Shown piece after piece: positions 1-7,895 of a stretch of 35,680 bases of DNA. The DNA is taken from positions 1-35,680 of the forward strand of contig JBJECZ010000072.1 of the NCBI GenBank assembly GCA_051871555.1, given 5' to 3'. The notes beneath the pieces are model-generated. The model had not been told where the DNA came from, made no database searches, and saw nothing but the letters and a program-made list of their open reading frames with translations. A program made the translations under genes and the position numbers. How positions within the stretch are numbered: position 1 is the stretch's first letter; each line of letters opens with the position of its first letter. Origin of the DNA: SFTJ01 sp051871555. GTDB taxonomy: Bacteria; Bacteroidota; Bacteroidia; Bacteroidales; Muribaculaceae.

Positions 1-39
1 ATAAGGATGTTAATTATGCACAACACTTCAAAAACAGCA

Positions 40-70
40 TTGATTTTTTCGAAATTATTTGCTACATTTG
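40..70 (+). promoter_or_regulatory. Bacteroidota-type promoter of rubrerythrin
   Basis: A TTG at 40-42 and TACATTTG at 63-70 fit the Bacteroidota -33 (TTG) and -7 (TAnnTTTG) elements with 20 bases between them. Transcription would begin near 77, giving a leader of about 85 bases. This places the upstream in-frame start at 59 inside the promoter and supports the ATG at 164. Confidence 0.65.
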
Positions 71-163
71 CAGTGTAACATCGGCACGCCTAACGCACCG
101 ATTCAACATCATTTTTTTGAGATTAACAACATTAACTTAACTAATAACACAGAATTTTTCAAC

Positions 164-706
164 ATGAAAGAACTTAAAGGAACAAAAACCGAAGCTAATT
201 TGCAGATTGCATTTGCCGGCGAATCGCAAGCCCGCAACAAATATTCTTACTATGCATCGAAAGCCAAGAAAGACGGCTATGTGCAAATAGCAGCCATCTT
301 CGAAGAAACCGCCAACAACGAGAAGGAGCACGCCAAGATGTGGTTCAAGCTGCTTCACGGCGGAGCAATTCCTTCAACCGAGGAGAACCTGCTCGACGCT
401 GCCGAAGGCGAAAACTACGAGTGGACCGACATGTATGCCACTATGGCTAAGGAAGCCCGCGAAGAAGGCTTCGACGAAATTGCTGCCGCTTTCGATGGCG
501 TTGCCGCAGTAGAAAAAGAGCACGAAGAACGCTATCGCAAGCTGCTGAGCAACGTGAAAGAAAAAATCGTTTTCTCGCGCGACGGCGACTGCGTATGGCA
601 GTGCACCAACTGCGGTCACATCTGCATTGGCAAGCAAGCACCTCAAGTTTGCCCTGTTTGCGCTCACTCTCAAGCCTACTTCCAAATAAAGGCTGAAAAC
701 TATTAA
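164..706 (+). CDS. rbr: Rubrerythrin
   Basis: This is a 180-residue non-haem diiron protein that reduces hydrogen peroxide in the cytoplasm of anaerobes. The ferritin-like four-helix part (about residues 5-135) carries the iron ligands: E20, E53 with H56 (ExxH) and E117 with H120 (second ExxH). The C-terminal rubredoxin domain has the two Cys pairs C147/C150 and C163/C166 that bind one iron. The length and the ferritin-then-rubredoxin order are normal for the family. The ATG at 164 is chosen because the longer in-frame start at 59 lies inside the promoter. The gene appears monocistronic, with its own promoter and a hairpin terminator just after the stop. Family assignment is very secure; the peroxide role is known from the family. 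Confidence 0.97.
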   Translation: MKELKGTKTEANLQIAFAGESQARNKYSYYASKAKKDGYVQIAAIFEETANNEKEHAKMWFKLLHGGAIPSTEENLLDAAEGENYEWTDMYATMAKEAREEGFDEIAAAFDGVAAVEKEHEERYRKLLSNVKEKIVFSRDGDCVWQCTNCGHICIGKQAPQVCPVCAHSQAYFQIKAENY

Positions 707-728
707 TTTTCCTGATATCATTCCACTC

Positions 729-777
729 CGCCCCGCATTTCGACGCCAAAAGTCCTGATGCGGGGCGAATTATTTTA
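729..777 (+). terminator. Intrinsic terminator of rubrerythrin
   Basis: A perfect 10-bp GC-rich stem (CGCCCCGCAT at 729-738, ATGCGGGGCG at 758-767) with a 19-base loop is followed by AATTATTTT. It lies 22 bases after the rubrerythrin stop. Confidence 0.8.
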
Positions 778-847
778 AATTCCTTACAATCTGGCACCTA
801 ATACAAACAATTTGTTACACTTTCTTCGCTTTAACCTAAAAATTTGT

Positions 848-855
848 TACCTTTG
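848..855 (+). promoter_or_regulatory. -7 element upstream of the S9 peptidase
   Basis: TACCTTTG matches TAnnTTTG and lies 55 bases before the chosen ATG at 911. No clear TTG is found at the expected -33 distance, so the call rests on the -7 box alone. Confidence 0.5.
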
Positions 856-910
856 CCATCACAGTTATATATCTAATCAAACAAAACTATTAATTCTGCA
901 ACATACCAAA

Positions 911-3364
911 ATGAACATCAAGCATCTTACACTCGCACTCGCTTTGGTTGCATGCGTTGCGGCCGCCAATGCCCAAAAGCGGCTGTCAGGATATGTGCAA
1001 GCCGAAAAATTCACCCGCGCTAAACTCAACACCATGCTGTTTTCCACTCGCCTCACTCCTCACTGGATGGAAAACGGAAGCATGTTTTGGTATCAATACA
1101 AAACCAGCGATGGCGATTTCTGGTATGTGGTGAACCCTGTCACTCGCCAAAAAACTCCGCTGTGGGACCGCGACGAACTGGCTTCGCAACTCACCACCAT
1201 AGTGAAAGACCCTTTCGAAGCACGTCACCTGCCCATCGAAAAACTAAAGGCTAAGGACGACGGTCACACATTCACTTTCCAAGTAAAATCGTCGCAGGAC
1301 TACGAACAGCCTAAAAAGAAAGAGGGCGAAGAAAACAAAGAACCAAAAAAGAAGCCTAAAACAGGCAAAAAAATATTCTTCTTTGAATGGGACTTCAACA
1401 CCCAGCGTCTCACTCACCTCAAAGATAAAGAGGACGAAGACCAACAAGTGGACTGGGCAAGTGTGTCGCCCGATAAAAAAACCGTGGTTTATGCCAAGGA
1501 CCTCAACCTTTACCGCATGAGCTACGACGATTACCTAAAGGCTAAGAAAGACGAAAAGGACAGCACCATAGTTGAAATTCAGCTCACCACCGACGGCGTG
1601 AAGGATTTTGGCTACGGCATACCTTACAGCACCCTCAACACCGACACCCTCTGCAACGGCAAGCGTCGCGGCGTGTGGGGAATGTGGTCGCCCGACTCGC
1701 GCCACTTCGTAACCTGCATCGACGACAGTCGCCAAGTGAAAGAGCTGTGGGTAATCAACGCAATGGCTTCACCACGCCCTACGCTCGAAACCTACAAATA
1801 TCAGATGCCCGGCGAAAAAGAGGCTCCTATCGAGCACCTCTACATCTTCGACATGACAAACAATTCGCGCAAGGAAATCAACACCGCTCGATTCAAGAAC
1901 CAAACCCACTCGCTCGAATATGCTCCCACCAAGCAAAAGGATAAAGAAAAAGACGACGTTGCCGCCGTATGGCTTGGCGACAACTCTCGCTTCTATCTTA
2001 GCCGCTCGAGCCGCGACCTCAAGCGAATCGACATCTGCTCATACACCGTGGGCGCCGACACCATTGTGCCCATCATCGAGGAGCGCATGAACACCTATCA
2101 AGAACTGCACGGACTATACACCGCAAATGGCGGCCGCAACCTCATTCACTGGAGCGAACGCGACGGCTGGGCTCACCTCTACCTCTACGACAACGCCGGC
2201 AACCTGAAGAACCGAATCACCAAGGGTCCTTGGCACGTGGAAAAAGTGGTTGACGTCGACGACGCCACCCGCACCGTCTATTTCACCGCCTGCGGTATGG
2301 AACCTAACGAAAACCCCTACTACGAGCACCTCTATCGCGTGAGCTTCGACGGCACCGGCTTGCGCAACGTCACCCCGGGCGACTATTTCCACGATGTGCA
2401 AGTGGATGATGCAAAGCGATTTGTTGTCGACAACTATTCGCGCGTCAACTCCATACCTTGCACTGCCCTGTTCGACACCGCCGGACGTCGCCTTATGACC
2501 CTCGAGGAAAGCGACTTCTCGCAACTGCTTGCCAACGGCTATAAGTTCCCCGAGCCATTCAAGGTGAAGGCTGCCGACGGCGTCACCGACCTCTATGGCG
2601 TGATGTTCAAACCGTTCGACATGGACACCACAAAGGTGTACCCGATTATCGACTATGTTTATCCAGGTCCGCAAGTCGAGGCTGTTTACTACCCGTTCAC
2701 ACGCATGACCGTGCGCACCGACCGCCTTGCACAAGCCGGTTTCGTGGTGATTACCGTGGGGCAACGCGGCGGTCACCCCAACCGCTCGAAGTGGTATCAC
2801 AACTTTGGCTACGGCAACCTGCGCGACTATCCGCTCGCCGACCACAAATACGCCATCGAGCAACTTGCCAACCGTTATAAATTCATCGACATCAACCGCG
2901 TGGGCATCCACGGCCATTCGGGCGGCGGCTTCATGAGCACTGCCGCAATGTGCATGTACCCCGACTTCTTCAAGGCTGCCGTGTCGTGCGCCGGAAACCA
3001 CGACAACAACATCTACAACCGCTGGTGGAGCGAAACTCACCACGGCGTGAAGGAGAAAATCACCGACGAAGGCGACACCACTTTCGTTTATCACATCTCC
3101 ACCAATCCCGAGATTGCACGCAACCTCAAAGGCAACTTGATGCTGGTTCACGGCGAAATCGACAACAACGTGCACCCTGCCAACACCACTCGCGTGGTTG
3201 ACGCGCTCATCCGCGCCGGCAAGCGATTCGAGATGCTCTATCTGCCGCAACAGCGCCACGGATTCGGCGATATGGACGAATACTTCTATTGGCGAATGGT
3301 CGACTTCTTCAGCCGCCATCTCAAAGGCGAAGCCGAAACCTCGGTCGACATCCCCAAACGCTAA
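911..3364 (+). CDS. Secreted dipeptidyl peptidase IV-type S9 serine peptidase
   Basis: This is an 817-residue prolyl-oligopeptidase-family (S9B) enzyme, expected to cut dipeptides, usually X-Pro, from peptide N-termini in the periplasm or at the surface. A signal peptide occupies about residues 1-22 and ends in AANA before Q. The beta-propeller spans roughly residues 60-580. The C-terminal alpha/beta-hydrolase domain shows the triad: S670 in GHSGGG, D751 in GEIDNNVH and H783 in QQRHGFGD. An unusual Lys/Glu-rich insert lies in the propeller at about residues 133-157, and a second lysine-rich stretch follows near residue 340. The serine motif is GHSGG, not the GWSYGG of classical DPP-IV, so exact substrate preference is uncertain. 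ATG 911 is chosen over an upstream in-frame start at 812 because it begins the signal peptide and follows the -7 box. Confidence 0.93.
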   Translation: MNIKHLTLALALVACVAAANAQKRLSGYVQAEKFTRAKLNTMLFSTRLTPHWMENGSMFWYQYKTSDGDFWYVVNPVTRQKTPLWDRDELASQLTTIVKDPFEARHLPIEKLKAKDDGHTFTFQVKSSQDYEQPKKKEGEENKEPKKKPKTGKKIFFFEWDFNTQRLTHLKDKEDEDQQVDWASVSPDKKTVVYAKDLNLYRMSYDDYLKAKKDEKDSTIVEIQLTTDGVKDFGYGIPYSTLNTDTLCNGKRRGVWGMWSPDSRHFVTCIDDSRQVKELWVINAMASPRPTLETYKYQMPGEKEAPIEHLYIFDMTNNSRKEINTARFKNQTHSLEYAPTKQKDKEKDDVAAVWLGDNSRFYLSRSSRDLKRIDICSYTVGADTIVPIIEERMNTYQELHGLYTANGGRNLIHWSERDGWAHLYLYDNAGNLKNRITKGPWHVEKVVDVDDATRTVYFTACGMEPNENPYYEHLYRVSFDGTGLRNVTPGDYFHDVQVDDAKRFVVDNYSRVNSIPCTALFDTAGRRLMTLEESDFSQLLANGYKFPEPFKVKAADGVTDLYGVMFKPFDMDTTKVYPIIDYVYPGPQVEAVYYPFTRMTVRTDRLAQAGFVVITVGQRGGHPNRSKWYHNFGYGNLRDYPLADHKYAIEQLANRYKFIDINRVGIHGHSGGGFMSTAAMCMYPDFFKAAVSCAGNHDNNIYNRWWSETHHGVKEKITDEGDTTFVYHISTNPEIARNLKGNLMLVHGEIDNNVHPANTTRVVDALIRAGKRFEMLYLPQQRHGFGDMDEYFYWRMVDFFSRHLKGEAETSVDIPKR

Positions 3365-3389
3365 CATTCGGTAATCGAAAGATATTAAG

Positions 3390-3423
3390 AGAGGGGGCTG
3401 CGTTTTTCCACGCAGCCCCCTCT
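3390..3423. terminator. Shared bidirectional terminator between convergent genes
   Basis: A perfect 13-bp stem (3390-3402 with 3411-3423; AGAGGGGGCTGCG and its complement) encloses an 8-base loop. The rightward strand continues with TTT; on the leftward strand the hairpin is followed by CTTAATATCTTTCG, a weaker U tract. It sits 25 bases after the S9 peptidase stop and 22 bases after the end of the GH2 gene, so it probably serves both. Confidence 0.85.
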
Positions 3424-3445
3424 TTGGCTTTTATCAATTCTGCGA

Positions 3446-5983
3446 TTACTTGCTCTGCAGCTCGATGCTGGCTGATTTCAAGCCATCGCTTTCGGCACGA
3501 ACCACAATCTTGCCGGTAGCGCCTTTCTTGGCACGCACAATCACCAGTGCGCGACCATTATAGGCGTTGCGCTCGTGGCTTTGGAACGGGGTGTAGTCGA
3601 TGGCGTTGCCGTTGTCGGTAGACACAATCTCGCCGGCGCCCTCCACCGAGAATTTCACAAGCTGATTGCTTCGAGGCACCACGCGTCCGGCAGCGTCGCA
3701 CACACTTAGCGACACGAATGCCAGCACGTCGCCGTCGGGCGTGACCTCGGTGCGGTCGGCGCTCAGGGCAATTTTGCTTGCCTTGCCGGTGGTGCGCACC
3801 TCGGTCTCGCTCCAGCGCTTGCCGTTCTTATAGGAAATCACTTTCAGCACACCCGGCTGATAACGCACGTTGTCCCACACCAGGCGGAAATCCTTGCCCG
3901 GCTCCTTGCTCTTGCGGCCTTGGCTCTTGCCATTGAGGAACAGTTCAGCCTCATCGCCCGAGGTGTAGACGTGCACCGGTGTCACCTCGCCCACGCGCTC
4001 TGGCCAATTCCAGTGCGGCAGGATGTGGGTCATGGGCAGGTCGGGACGCCAATGCGACTGATAGAGATAATAGCGGTCCTTGGGGAAGCCTGCCAAGTCG
4101 ACAATGCCGAAATAGCTGCTGCGCGATGGCGGACACTTTTTGCTCAGTTCCTCCAAAGCAGCCTCCAGTTCTTTCTTTTTTGACGGGTCGGTGCGGAAAT
4201 TAAGCAAATTGGTGGCGTCGGAGTTATATGGCGTAGGTTCGCCCAGATAGTCGAAGCCGGTCCACACATATTCGCCCAGCAAGTGAGGATATTGATGCAG
4301 AGTGCGGAATTGCACATCAGGCGTGCAACCCCATCCGGGCGACGCACTGTCGTAGGATGTGATTTGCCAGTTTTGGTATTCTTTTTCCTTGCCTTCGCCA
4401 AAGAAGTATTCGCCGCGCGACGACACGCACGACGATGTTTCGCTGCCAATAGTAGGCATCTGTGCATAGCGTGGGTCTTTGTCCCACTCGGCTTGACGAC
4501 CAAAGAAGTAGTTCACGCCCATCATGTCGAGTGCAGCCACAGCGCCCACTTCGCGACCGCCGTCAGGGTCGTTATAGCCGTTTGATATTGGGCGAGTAGG
4601 ATCGGCTTTGCGCATAATGTCGGCAAGGTGCTTAGTCATTTCAATGTTTCGCTGTTCCATCACCTCGTTGCCAATCGACCATATAATCACCGAAGGGTGA
4701 TTGCGGTCGCGGTGCACAAGCGCCAACAGGTCTTTCTCGTGCCATTCGTTGTAAAGGCGGTTGTAGTCGTTTCGGCGTTTGCCTATGCTCCAAGCGTCGA
4801 ATGCTTCGTCCCACACCACAAAACCCATTTTGTCGGCAAGTTCCAGCAGTTCGGGAGCAGGCGGGTTGTGCGATGTGCGAATGGAGTTGCAGCCCATTTC
4901 CTGCATCATGCGCAACTGGCGTTCGAGGGCGCTCTTGTTGAAAGCAGCACCCAGCGAACCGAGGTCGTGATGCAGACACACGCCCCGAATGGGCACGCGG
5001 CGGCCGTTCAGGCGAAAGCCTTCGGTTGCCGAGAAGCTGATGGTTCGGATGCCAAACGGTGTGTTATAAGTGTCAGTGAGCACATTGTCGACGTACACCT
5101 GCGTTTGAGCCAAATATCTGTTAGGACTTTCAATGTCCCAGCGTTTAGGCTGCGCAATCGTTGTTTCGGCAACGGTTTTCGCACTCGAGCAAGCATGCAC
5201 GCTCAAGGTGCGCTCGTCCTCAGCCACACATTGGCGAGGCACATCGTTGCCGTCGAGCTCGAAATAGCGAGTAACAAGGCGCGCTTGCACAGCCACTTGG
5301 CGATAGTTTTCCACCGTGATTTCGTTCTTCACCGTAGCCTTGCTGTCGGTAACTTCGGGTGTGGTGATGTAAGTGCCCCAGTGCGCCACATGCACATCGC
5401 GGCAGCTCACCAGCCACACATGGCGGTAGATGCCGGCGCCGCTATACCATCGCGACTGCCAGTTCTCGGTGTCGAGCCGCACTGCCACCACATTCTCGCC
5501 GCGGCGCAGATATGGCGTGAGGTCCATGCGGAACGAGTTGTAACCATAAGGCCAAGTGCCCACATAACGGCCATTGAGCCACACCTTGGCATATGCCATG
5601 GCGCCGTCGAAGTCGATGTAGAGGCGTTCGCCGGGTTTCTTGTTGAACGTGAAGTGTTTGCGATACCACCCTATGCCCTGATAAGGCAACTTGCCGGTTC
5701 CGCCCTCCAAATCGAGCCTGAACGGACCTTCAATGGCATAGTCGTGAGGCAAATCAACAGCGCGCCAATCGGCATCGGCAAGGTCGGTCTTTTCCAAGCC
5801 TTTAGGCTCGGCGAGCGTAGTGCCGTCGGGCTGCAAGCCGTAGCGCTTAAACAGCCAACCCTCGTCGAAGTTACTCACATTGGCATTGCCCATTCTTGCA
5901 ATCTGCCCCGCCGGCGAGGCAGCCGAGGCTTGAACACATGCCAAGCCCAAAGCAACACAAATCAGAAATACAATCTTTCTCAT
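3446..5983 (-). CDS. Secreted GH2 beta-galactosidase-like glycoside hydrolase
   Basis: This 845-residue enzyme has the architecture of Bacteroidota family-2 glycosidases. A signal peptide (about 1-22, ending ASA) is followed by the jelly-roll sugar-binding domain (about 35-190), an immunoglobulin-like domain (about 200-315), the TIM barrel (about 320-600) and C-terminal beta domains resembling DUF4982 and a bacterial Ig-like domain. The barrel shows the conserved RTSHNPP motif, the acid/base E440 in IGNEV, and the likely nucleophile E515 in IGSETSS. It should release beta-linked non-reducing sugars, most likely galactose, in the periplasm; GH2 also includes beta-glucuronidases and mannosidases, so the substrate is inferred. 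It is divergent from the repeat-Fic region, has its own promoter, and has no polysaccharide-locus partner beside it. Confidence 0.93.
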   Translation of the reverse strand: MRKIVFLICVALGLACVQASAASPAGQIARMGNANVSNFDEGWLFKRYGLQPDGTTLAEPKGLEKTDLADADWRAVDLPHDYAIEGPFRLDLEGGTGKLPYQGIGWYRKHFTFNKKPGERLYIDFDGAMAYAKVWLNGRYVGTWPYGYNSFRMDLTPYLRRGENVVAVRLDTENWQSRWYSGAGIYRHVWLVSCRDVHVAHWGTYITTPEVTDSKATVKNEITVENYRQVAVQARLVTRYFELDGNDVPRQCVAEDERTLSVHACSSAKTVAETTIAQPKRWDIESPNRYLAQTQVYVDNVLTDTYNTPFGIRTISFSATEGFRLNGRRVPIRGVCLHHDLGSLGAAFNKSALERQLRMMQEMGCNSIRTSHNPPAPELLELADKMGFVVWDEAFDAWSIGKRRNDYNRLYNEWHEKDLLALVHRDRNHPSVIIWSIGNEVMEQRNIEMTKHLADIMRKADPTRPISNGYNDPDGGREVGAVAALDMMGVNYFFGRQAEWDKDPRYAQMPTIGSETSSCVSSRGEYFFGEGKEKEYQNWQITSYDSASPGWGCTPDVQFRTLHQYPHLLGEYVWTGFDYLGEPTPYNSDATNLLNFRTDPSKKKELEAALEELSKKCPPSRSSYFGIVDLAGFPKDRYYLYQSHWRPDLPMTHILPHWNWPERVGEVTPVHVYTSGDEAELFLNGKSQGRKSKEPGKDFRLVWDNVRYQPGVLKVISYKNGKRWSETEVRTTGKASKIALSADRTEVTPDGDVLAFVSLSVCDAAGRVVPRSNQLVKFSVEGAGEIVSTDNGNAIDYTPFQSHERNAYNGRALVIVRAKKGATGKIVVRAESDGLKSASIELQSK

Positions 5984-6041
5984 GAGATTTTTAGTTTATT
6001 AATAAAGATGAATAAAGGTTTGTATATTATACATTTCTCTG

Positions 6042-6072
6042 CAAAAATACACACATCTTTCTTATTATACAA
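6042..6072 (-). promoter_or_regulatory. Promoter of the GH2 gene
   Basis: On the minus strand TTG (6072-6070) and TATTTTTG (6049-6042) are separated by exactly 20 bases, matching the -33/-7 arrangement. It lies about 60 bases before the GH2 start, and its upstream edge is only six bases from the first copy of the 78-bp repeat. Confidence 0.7.
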
Positions 6073-6078
6073 CGCCAT

Positions 6079-6156
6079 CACAAAAAACTATTTTCATTAA
6101 TTCCGCGGCCCAATGTGATGATGTTATGGCAGAAAACTATTATATTTGTAGACAAC
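6079..6156 (+). repeat. 78-bp direct repeat, copy 1 (upstream of Fic gene)
   Basis: These 78 bases recur at 7757-7834 with one difference (A at 6090, T at 7768). The unit holds CCGCGG and, near its 3' end, TATATTTG at 6141-6148, a match to the Bacteroidota -7 box, so each copy looks like a promoter. Sequence on either side of the two copies is unrelated. Copy 1 lies between the GH2 promoter and the Fic gene. Confidence 0.9.
6141..6148 (+). promoter_or_regulatory. -7 element in repeat copy 1 (probable Fic promoter)
   Basis: TATATTTG fits TAnnTTTG and points at the Fic gene, whose ATG is 157 bases further on. A TTG at the usual -33 spacing is lacking (GATGATG there), so strength is uncertain. 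The long leader (about 6155-6304) has no evident structure. Confidence 0.45.
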
Positions 6157-6304
6157 AGTTGCAATTACGCCCCTCTACGGCGGCCTTGGCTATTATATCG
6201 CCCCTGCAGAAGTGAGGCATTCTAAGCTACGAATTGCTCAACACCCAGTCAACTGAAGAAATATCTGAATGCGGTCTGATAGAAACATTATTAATCATAG
6301 AAAG

Positions 6305-7462
6305 ATGGAACAATATAAAATACCCCTATTGCCTCTTAGGTATGATTTGGAAACCAAAAAGGTATTAAAGCAAGTTAACCGTTCTAATAAGAAGTTGGCT
6401 GAATTGAAAGGTGTAGCAAAAACCATTCCTAATGAGAGAATACTTATCAGTTGCCTAACCTTACAAGAAGCTAAGGATAGTTCTGCCATAGAAAACATTG
6501 TGACAACTCAAGACGATTTATATCAAGCAGGGCTTGGCAATCAGTCTGTTATTGTCAGTGCAGCTGCAAAGGAGGTACTAAGGTATAGGGAAGCGATTTT
6601 CCATGGGTTCAATTTATTAAAAAAGAACAATCTACTTACCATTAATGTACTAAAAGAAATACAACAAATTCTTGTTGAAAACAATGAGGGTTTCAGAACG
6701 GTACCGGGGACCTCGTTGAAAAGCAGCATTGACGGACGCGTTGTTTATACTCCACCTCAGGATATAGACACAATCAATATGACAATGAACAATCTTGAAC
6801 AATTTGTGAATGATTATGAATTGTGCGACTATGACCCACTAGTCAAGATGGCAATAATCCATCATCAGTTCGAAAGTATTCATCCGTTTGGAGATGGGAA
6901 TGGCAGGACTGGAAGGATTATGAATATCTTATATCTGATACAAGCTGAAATATTGGATTTGCCCATTCTCTATCTGAGCCGATACATTACGCATCACAAG
7001 GCAGATTATTACAGACTGCTGCAAGCCATACGTGATAAGCAAGGTGACAACTTCAAAGAATGGGAAGAATGGATTTTGTTTATTTTGGAAGGCATAGAGG
7101 AAACAGCAAATTTCACCATTGATATGGTAAAGGAAATAGCAAAACTTATGGTTTCGTTCAAAACGGTAATAAGACCTGCCTTTGGAAAAAAATACAAGCA
7201 TGACCTGCTCAACAATCTGTTCTTCCACCCCTATACCAAAATAGAATTTTTGATGAACGATTTAGCGGTATCGAGACCTACTGCTACAAAATATCTGGAG
7301 GAACTGACAAGTATGGGATTACTTGAAAAGGTGAAAATGGGCAAGGAAAATTATTTCATTAACACCGAATTGGTAAATATGTTTATGAAAAAAGGTGAAT
7401 ACGGTCAAGTAACTGGCGAAACAATCATCACGCATAAAGAAATGAGCAATTCCTTGCTTTGA
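6305..7462 (+). CDS. Fic-domain protein (AMPylase-type) with N-terminal inhibitory motif and winged helix
   Basis: This 385-residue protein has a Fic N-terminal region, the Fic core and a C-terminal winged-helix segment. The catalytic motif HPFGDGNGRTGR begins at H193. An upstream S59xxxE63N64 (in DSSAIENI) fits the (S/T)xxxE(G/N) inhibitory helix, placing it in the class with autoinhibition from the N-terminal side. Residues about 310-365 (DLAVSRPTATKYLEEL onward) look like a DNA-binding winged helix. Such proteins transfer AMP from ATP to a protein hydroxyl; the target is unknown. No antitoxin gene is adjacent, as expected when inhibition is built in. The gene is clearly more AT-rich than its neighbours and lies between two copies of a 78-bp repeat, which suggests horizontal gain. 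An alternative in-frame ATG is at 6269. Confidence 0.92.
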   Translation: MEQYKIPLLPLRYDLETKKVLKQVNRSNKKLAELKGVAKTIPNERILISCLTLQEAKDSSAIENIVTTQDDLYQAGLGNQSVIVSAAAKEVLRYREAIFHGFNLLKKNNLLTINVLKEIQQILVENNEGFRTVPGTSLKSSIDGRVVYTPPQDIDTINMTMNNLEQFVNDYELCDYDPLVKMAIIHHQFESIHPFGDGNGRTGRIMNILYLIQAEILDLPILYLSRYITHHKADYYRLLQAIRDKQGDNFKEWEEWILFILEGIEETANFTIDMVKEIAKLMVSFKTVIRPAFGKKYKHDLLNNLFFHPYTKIEFLMNDLAVSRPTATKYLEELTSMGLLEKVKMGKENYFINTELVNMFMKKGEYGQVTGETIITHKEMSNSLL

Positions 7463-7490
7463 GGAAGCTGACATGTAAAAAAATTCACAG

Positions 7491-7524
7491 TTTCTTGTCA
7501 TGAGCGATATAACATGACAAGAAA
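7491..7524. repeat. Perfect inverted repeat after the Fic gene
   Basis: TTTCTTGTCATG (7491-7502) and CATGACAAGAAA (7513-7524) form a perfect 12-bp stem with a 10-base loop. It lies 28 bases after the Fic stop. On the plus strand it is followed by A-rich sequence, not a U tract, so it is not a textbook terminator for Fic. It could act as a terminator for leftward transcription or as an operator. Confidence 0.7.
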
Positions 7525-7756
7525 AATGCAATTCTTTTATATGTAAATAAAGGTAATTATATATTATTTGCCCCTAATCATAGTTTTGCACGTAGGATTT
7601 CACTATGTCATAACATCGACATTTGCCACTTTTGCATACGGTAACAAATACCTATTTTCCTGACTTGCACACCTAAAAATCAGTGCTTTATTGTGCTAAT
7701 TGATAGGTAGTTACAACTTTGATACTGCATCAAATTTAGGCATGGCCTCACCACAC
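7525..7756. other. Gene-free AT-rich stretch between Fic gene and repeat copy 2
   Basis: No open frame of note is visible. The stretch is AT-rich like the Fic gene and belongs to the unit bounded by the two 78-bp repeats. It contains a 15-base string (7665-7679, TTGCACACCTAAAAA) that recurs exactly at 9485-9499 in the gap before the sialic acid genes. Confidence 0.6.
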
Positions 7757-7834
7757 CACAAAAAACTTTTTTCATTAATTCCGCGGCCCAATGTGATGAT
7801 GTTATGGCAGAAAACTATTATATTTGTAGACAAC
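7757..7834 (+). repeat. 78-bp direct repeat, copy 2 (upstream of glycosyltransferase)
   Basis: This is the second copy of the unit at 6079-6156, identical at 77 of 78 positions. Its -7-like TATATTTG (7819-7826) lies 69 bases before the glycosyltransferase ATG, so this copy probably drives that gene. The distance between copies is 1,678 bases. Confidence 0.9.
7819..7826 (+). promoter_or_regulatory. -7 element in repeat copy 2 (probable glycosyltransferase promoter)
   Basis: TATATTTG fits TAnnTTTG. Transcription starting near 7833 gives a leader of about 60 bases before the ATG at 7896. The leader contains the hairpin at 7846-7867. Confidence 0.5.
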
Positions 7835-7845
7835 GAAAATGCATG

Positions 7846-7867
7846 TGCACCCCTGCGACGGGGTGCA
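7846..7867 (+). promoter_or_regulatory. Leader hairpin before the glycosyltransferase
   Basis: TGCACCCC and GGGGTGCA form a perfect 8-bp stem around TGCGAC. It lies in the predicted untranslated leader, 28 bases before the ATG at 7896. There is no U tract, so a role in translation or RNA stability is more likely than termination. Confidence 0.5.
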
Positions 7868-7895
7868 AGTTAACCTGTTTATCAACCATCGAGCA

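Noticed and set aside
2114..3367. 417-codon open frame antisense to the S9 peptidase
   Set aside because: His/Val/Ala-rich, domain-free translation typical of the reverse complement of a codon-biased gene; the sense gene has a full catalytic triad.
4628..6100. 490-codon open frame antisense to the GH2 gene
   Set aside because: No recognisable domain and composition of a shadow frame; the sense strand encodes conserved catalytic residues.
6157..6304. Remnant gene between repeat copy 1 and the Fic ATG
   Set aside because: No frame gives recognisable protein sequence; treated as the Fic leader.
7491..7524. Rho-independent terminator of the Fic gene
   Set aside because: The hairpin is perfect, but the bases after it on the plus strand are A-rich; kept only as an inverted repeat.
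6079..7834. Insertion sequence or transposon around the Fic gene
   Set aside because: The repeats are direct, there are no terminal inverted repeats and no transposase or integrase; only a cassette-like unit can be claimed.
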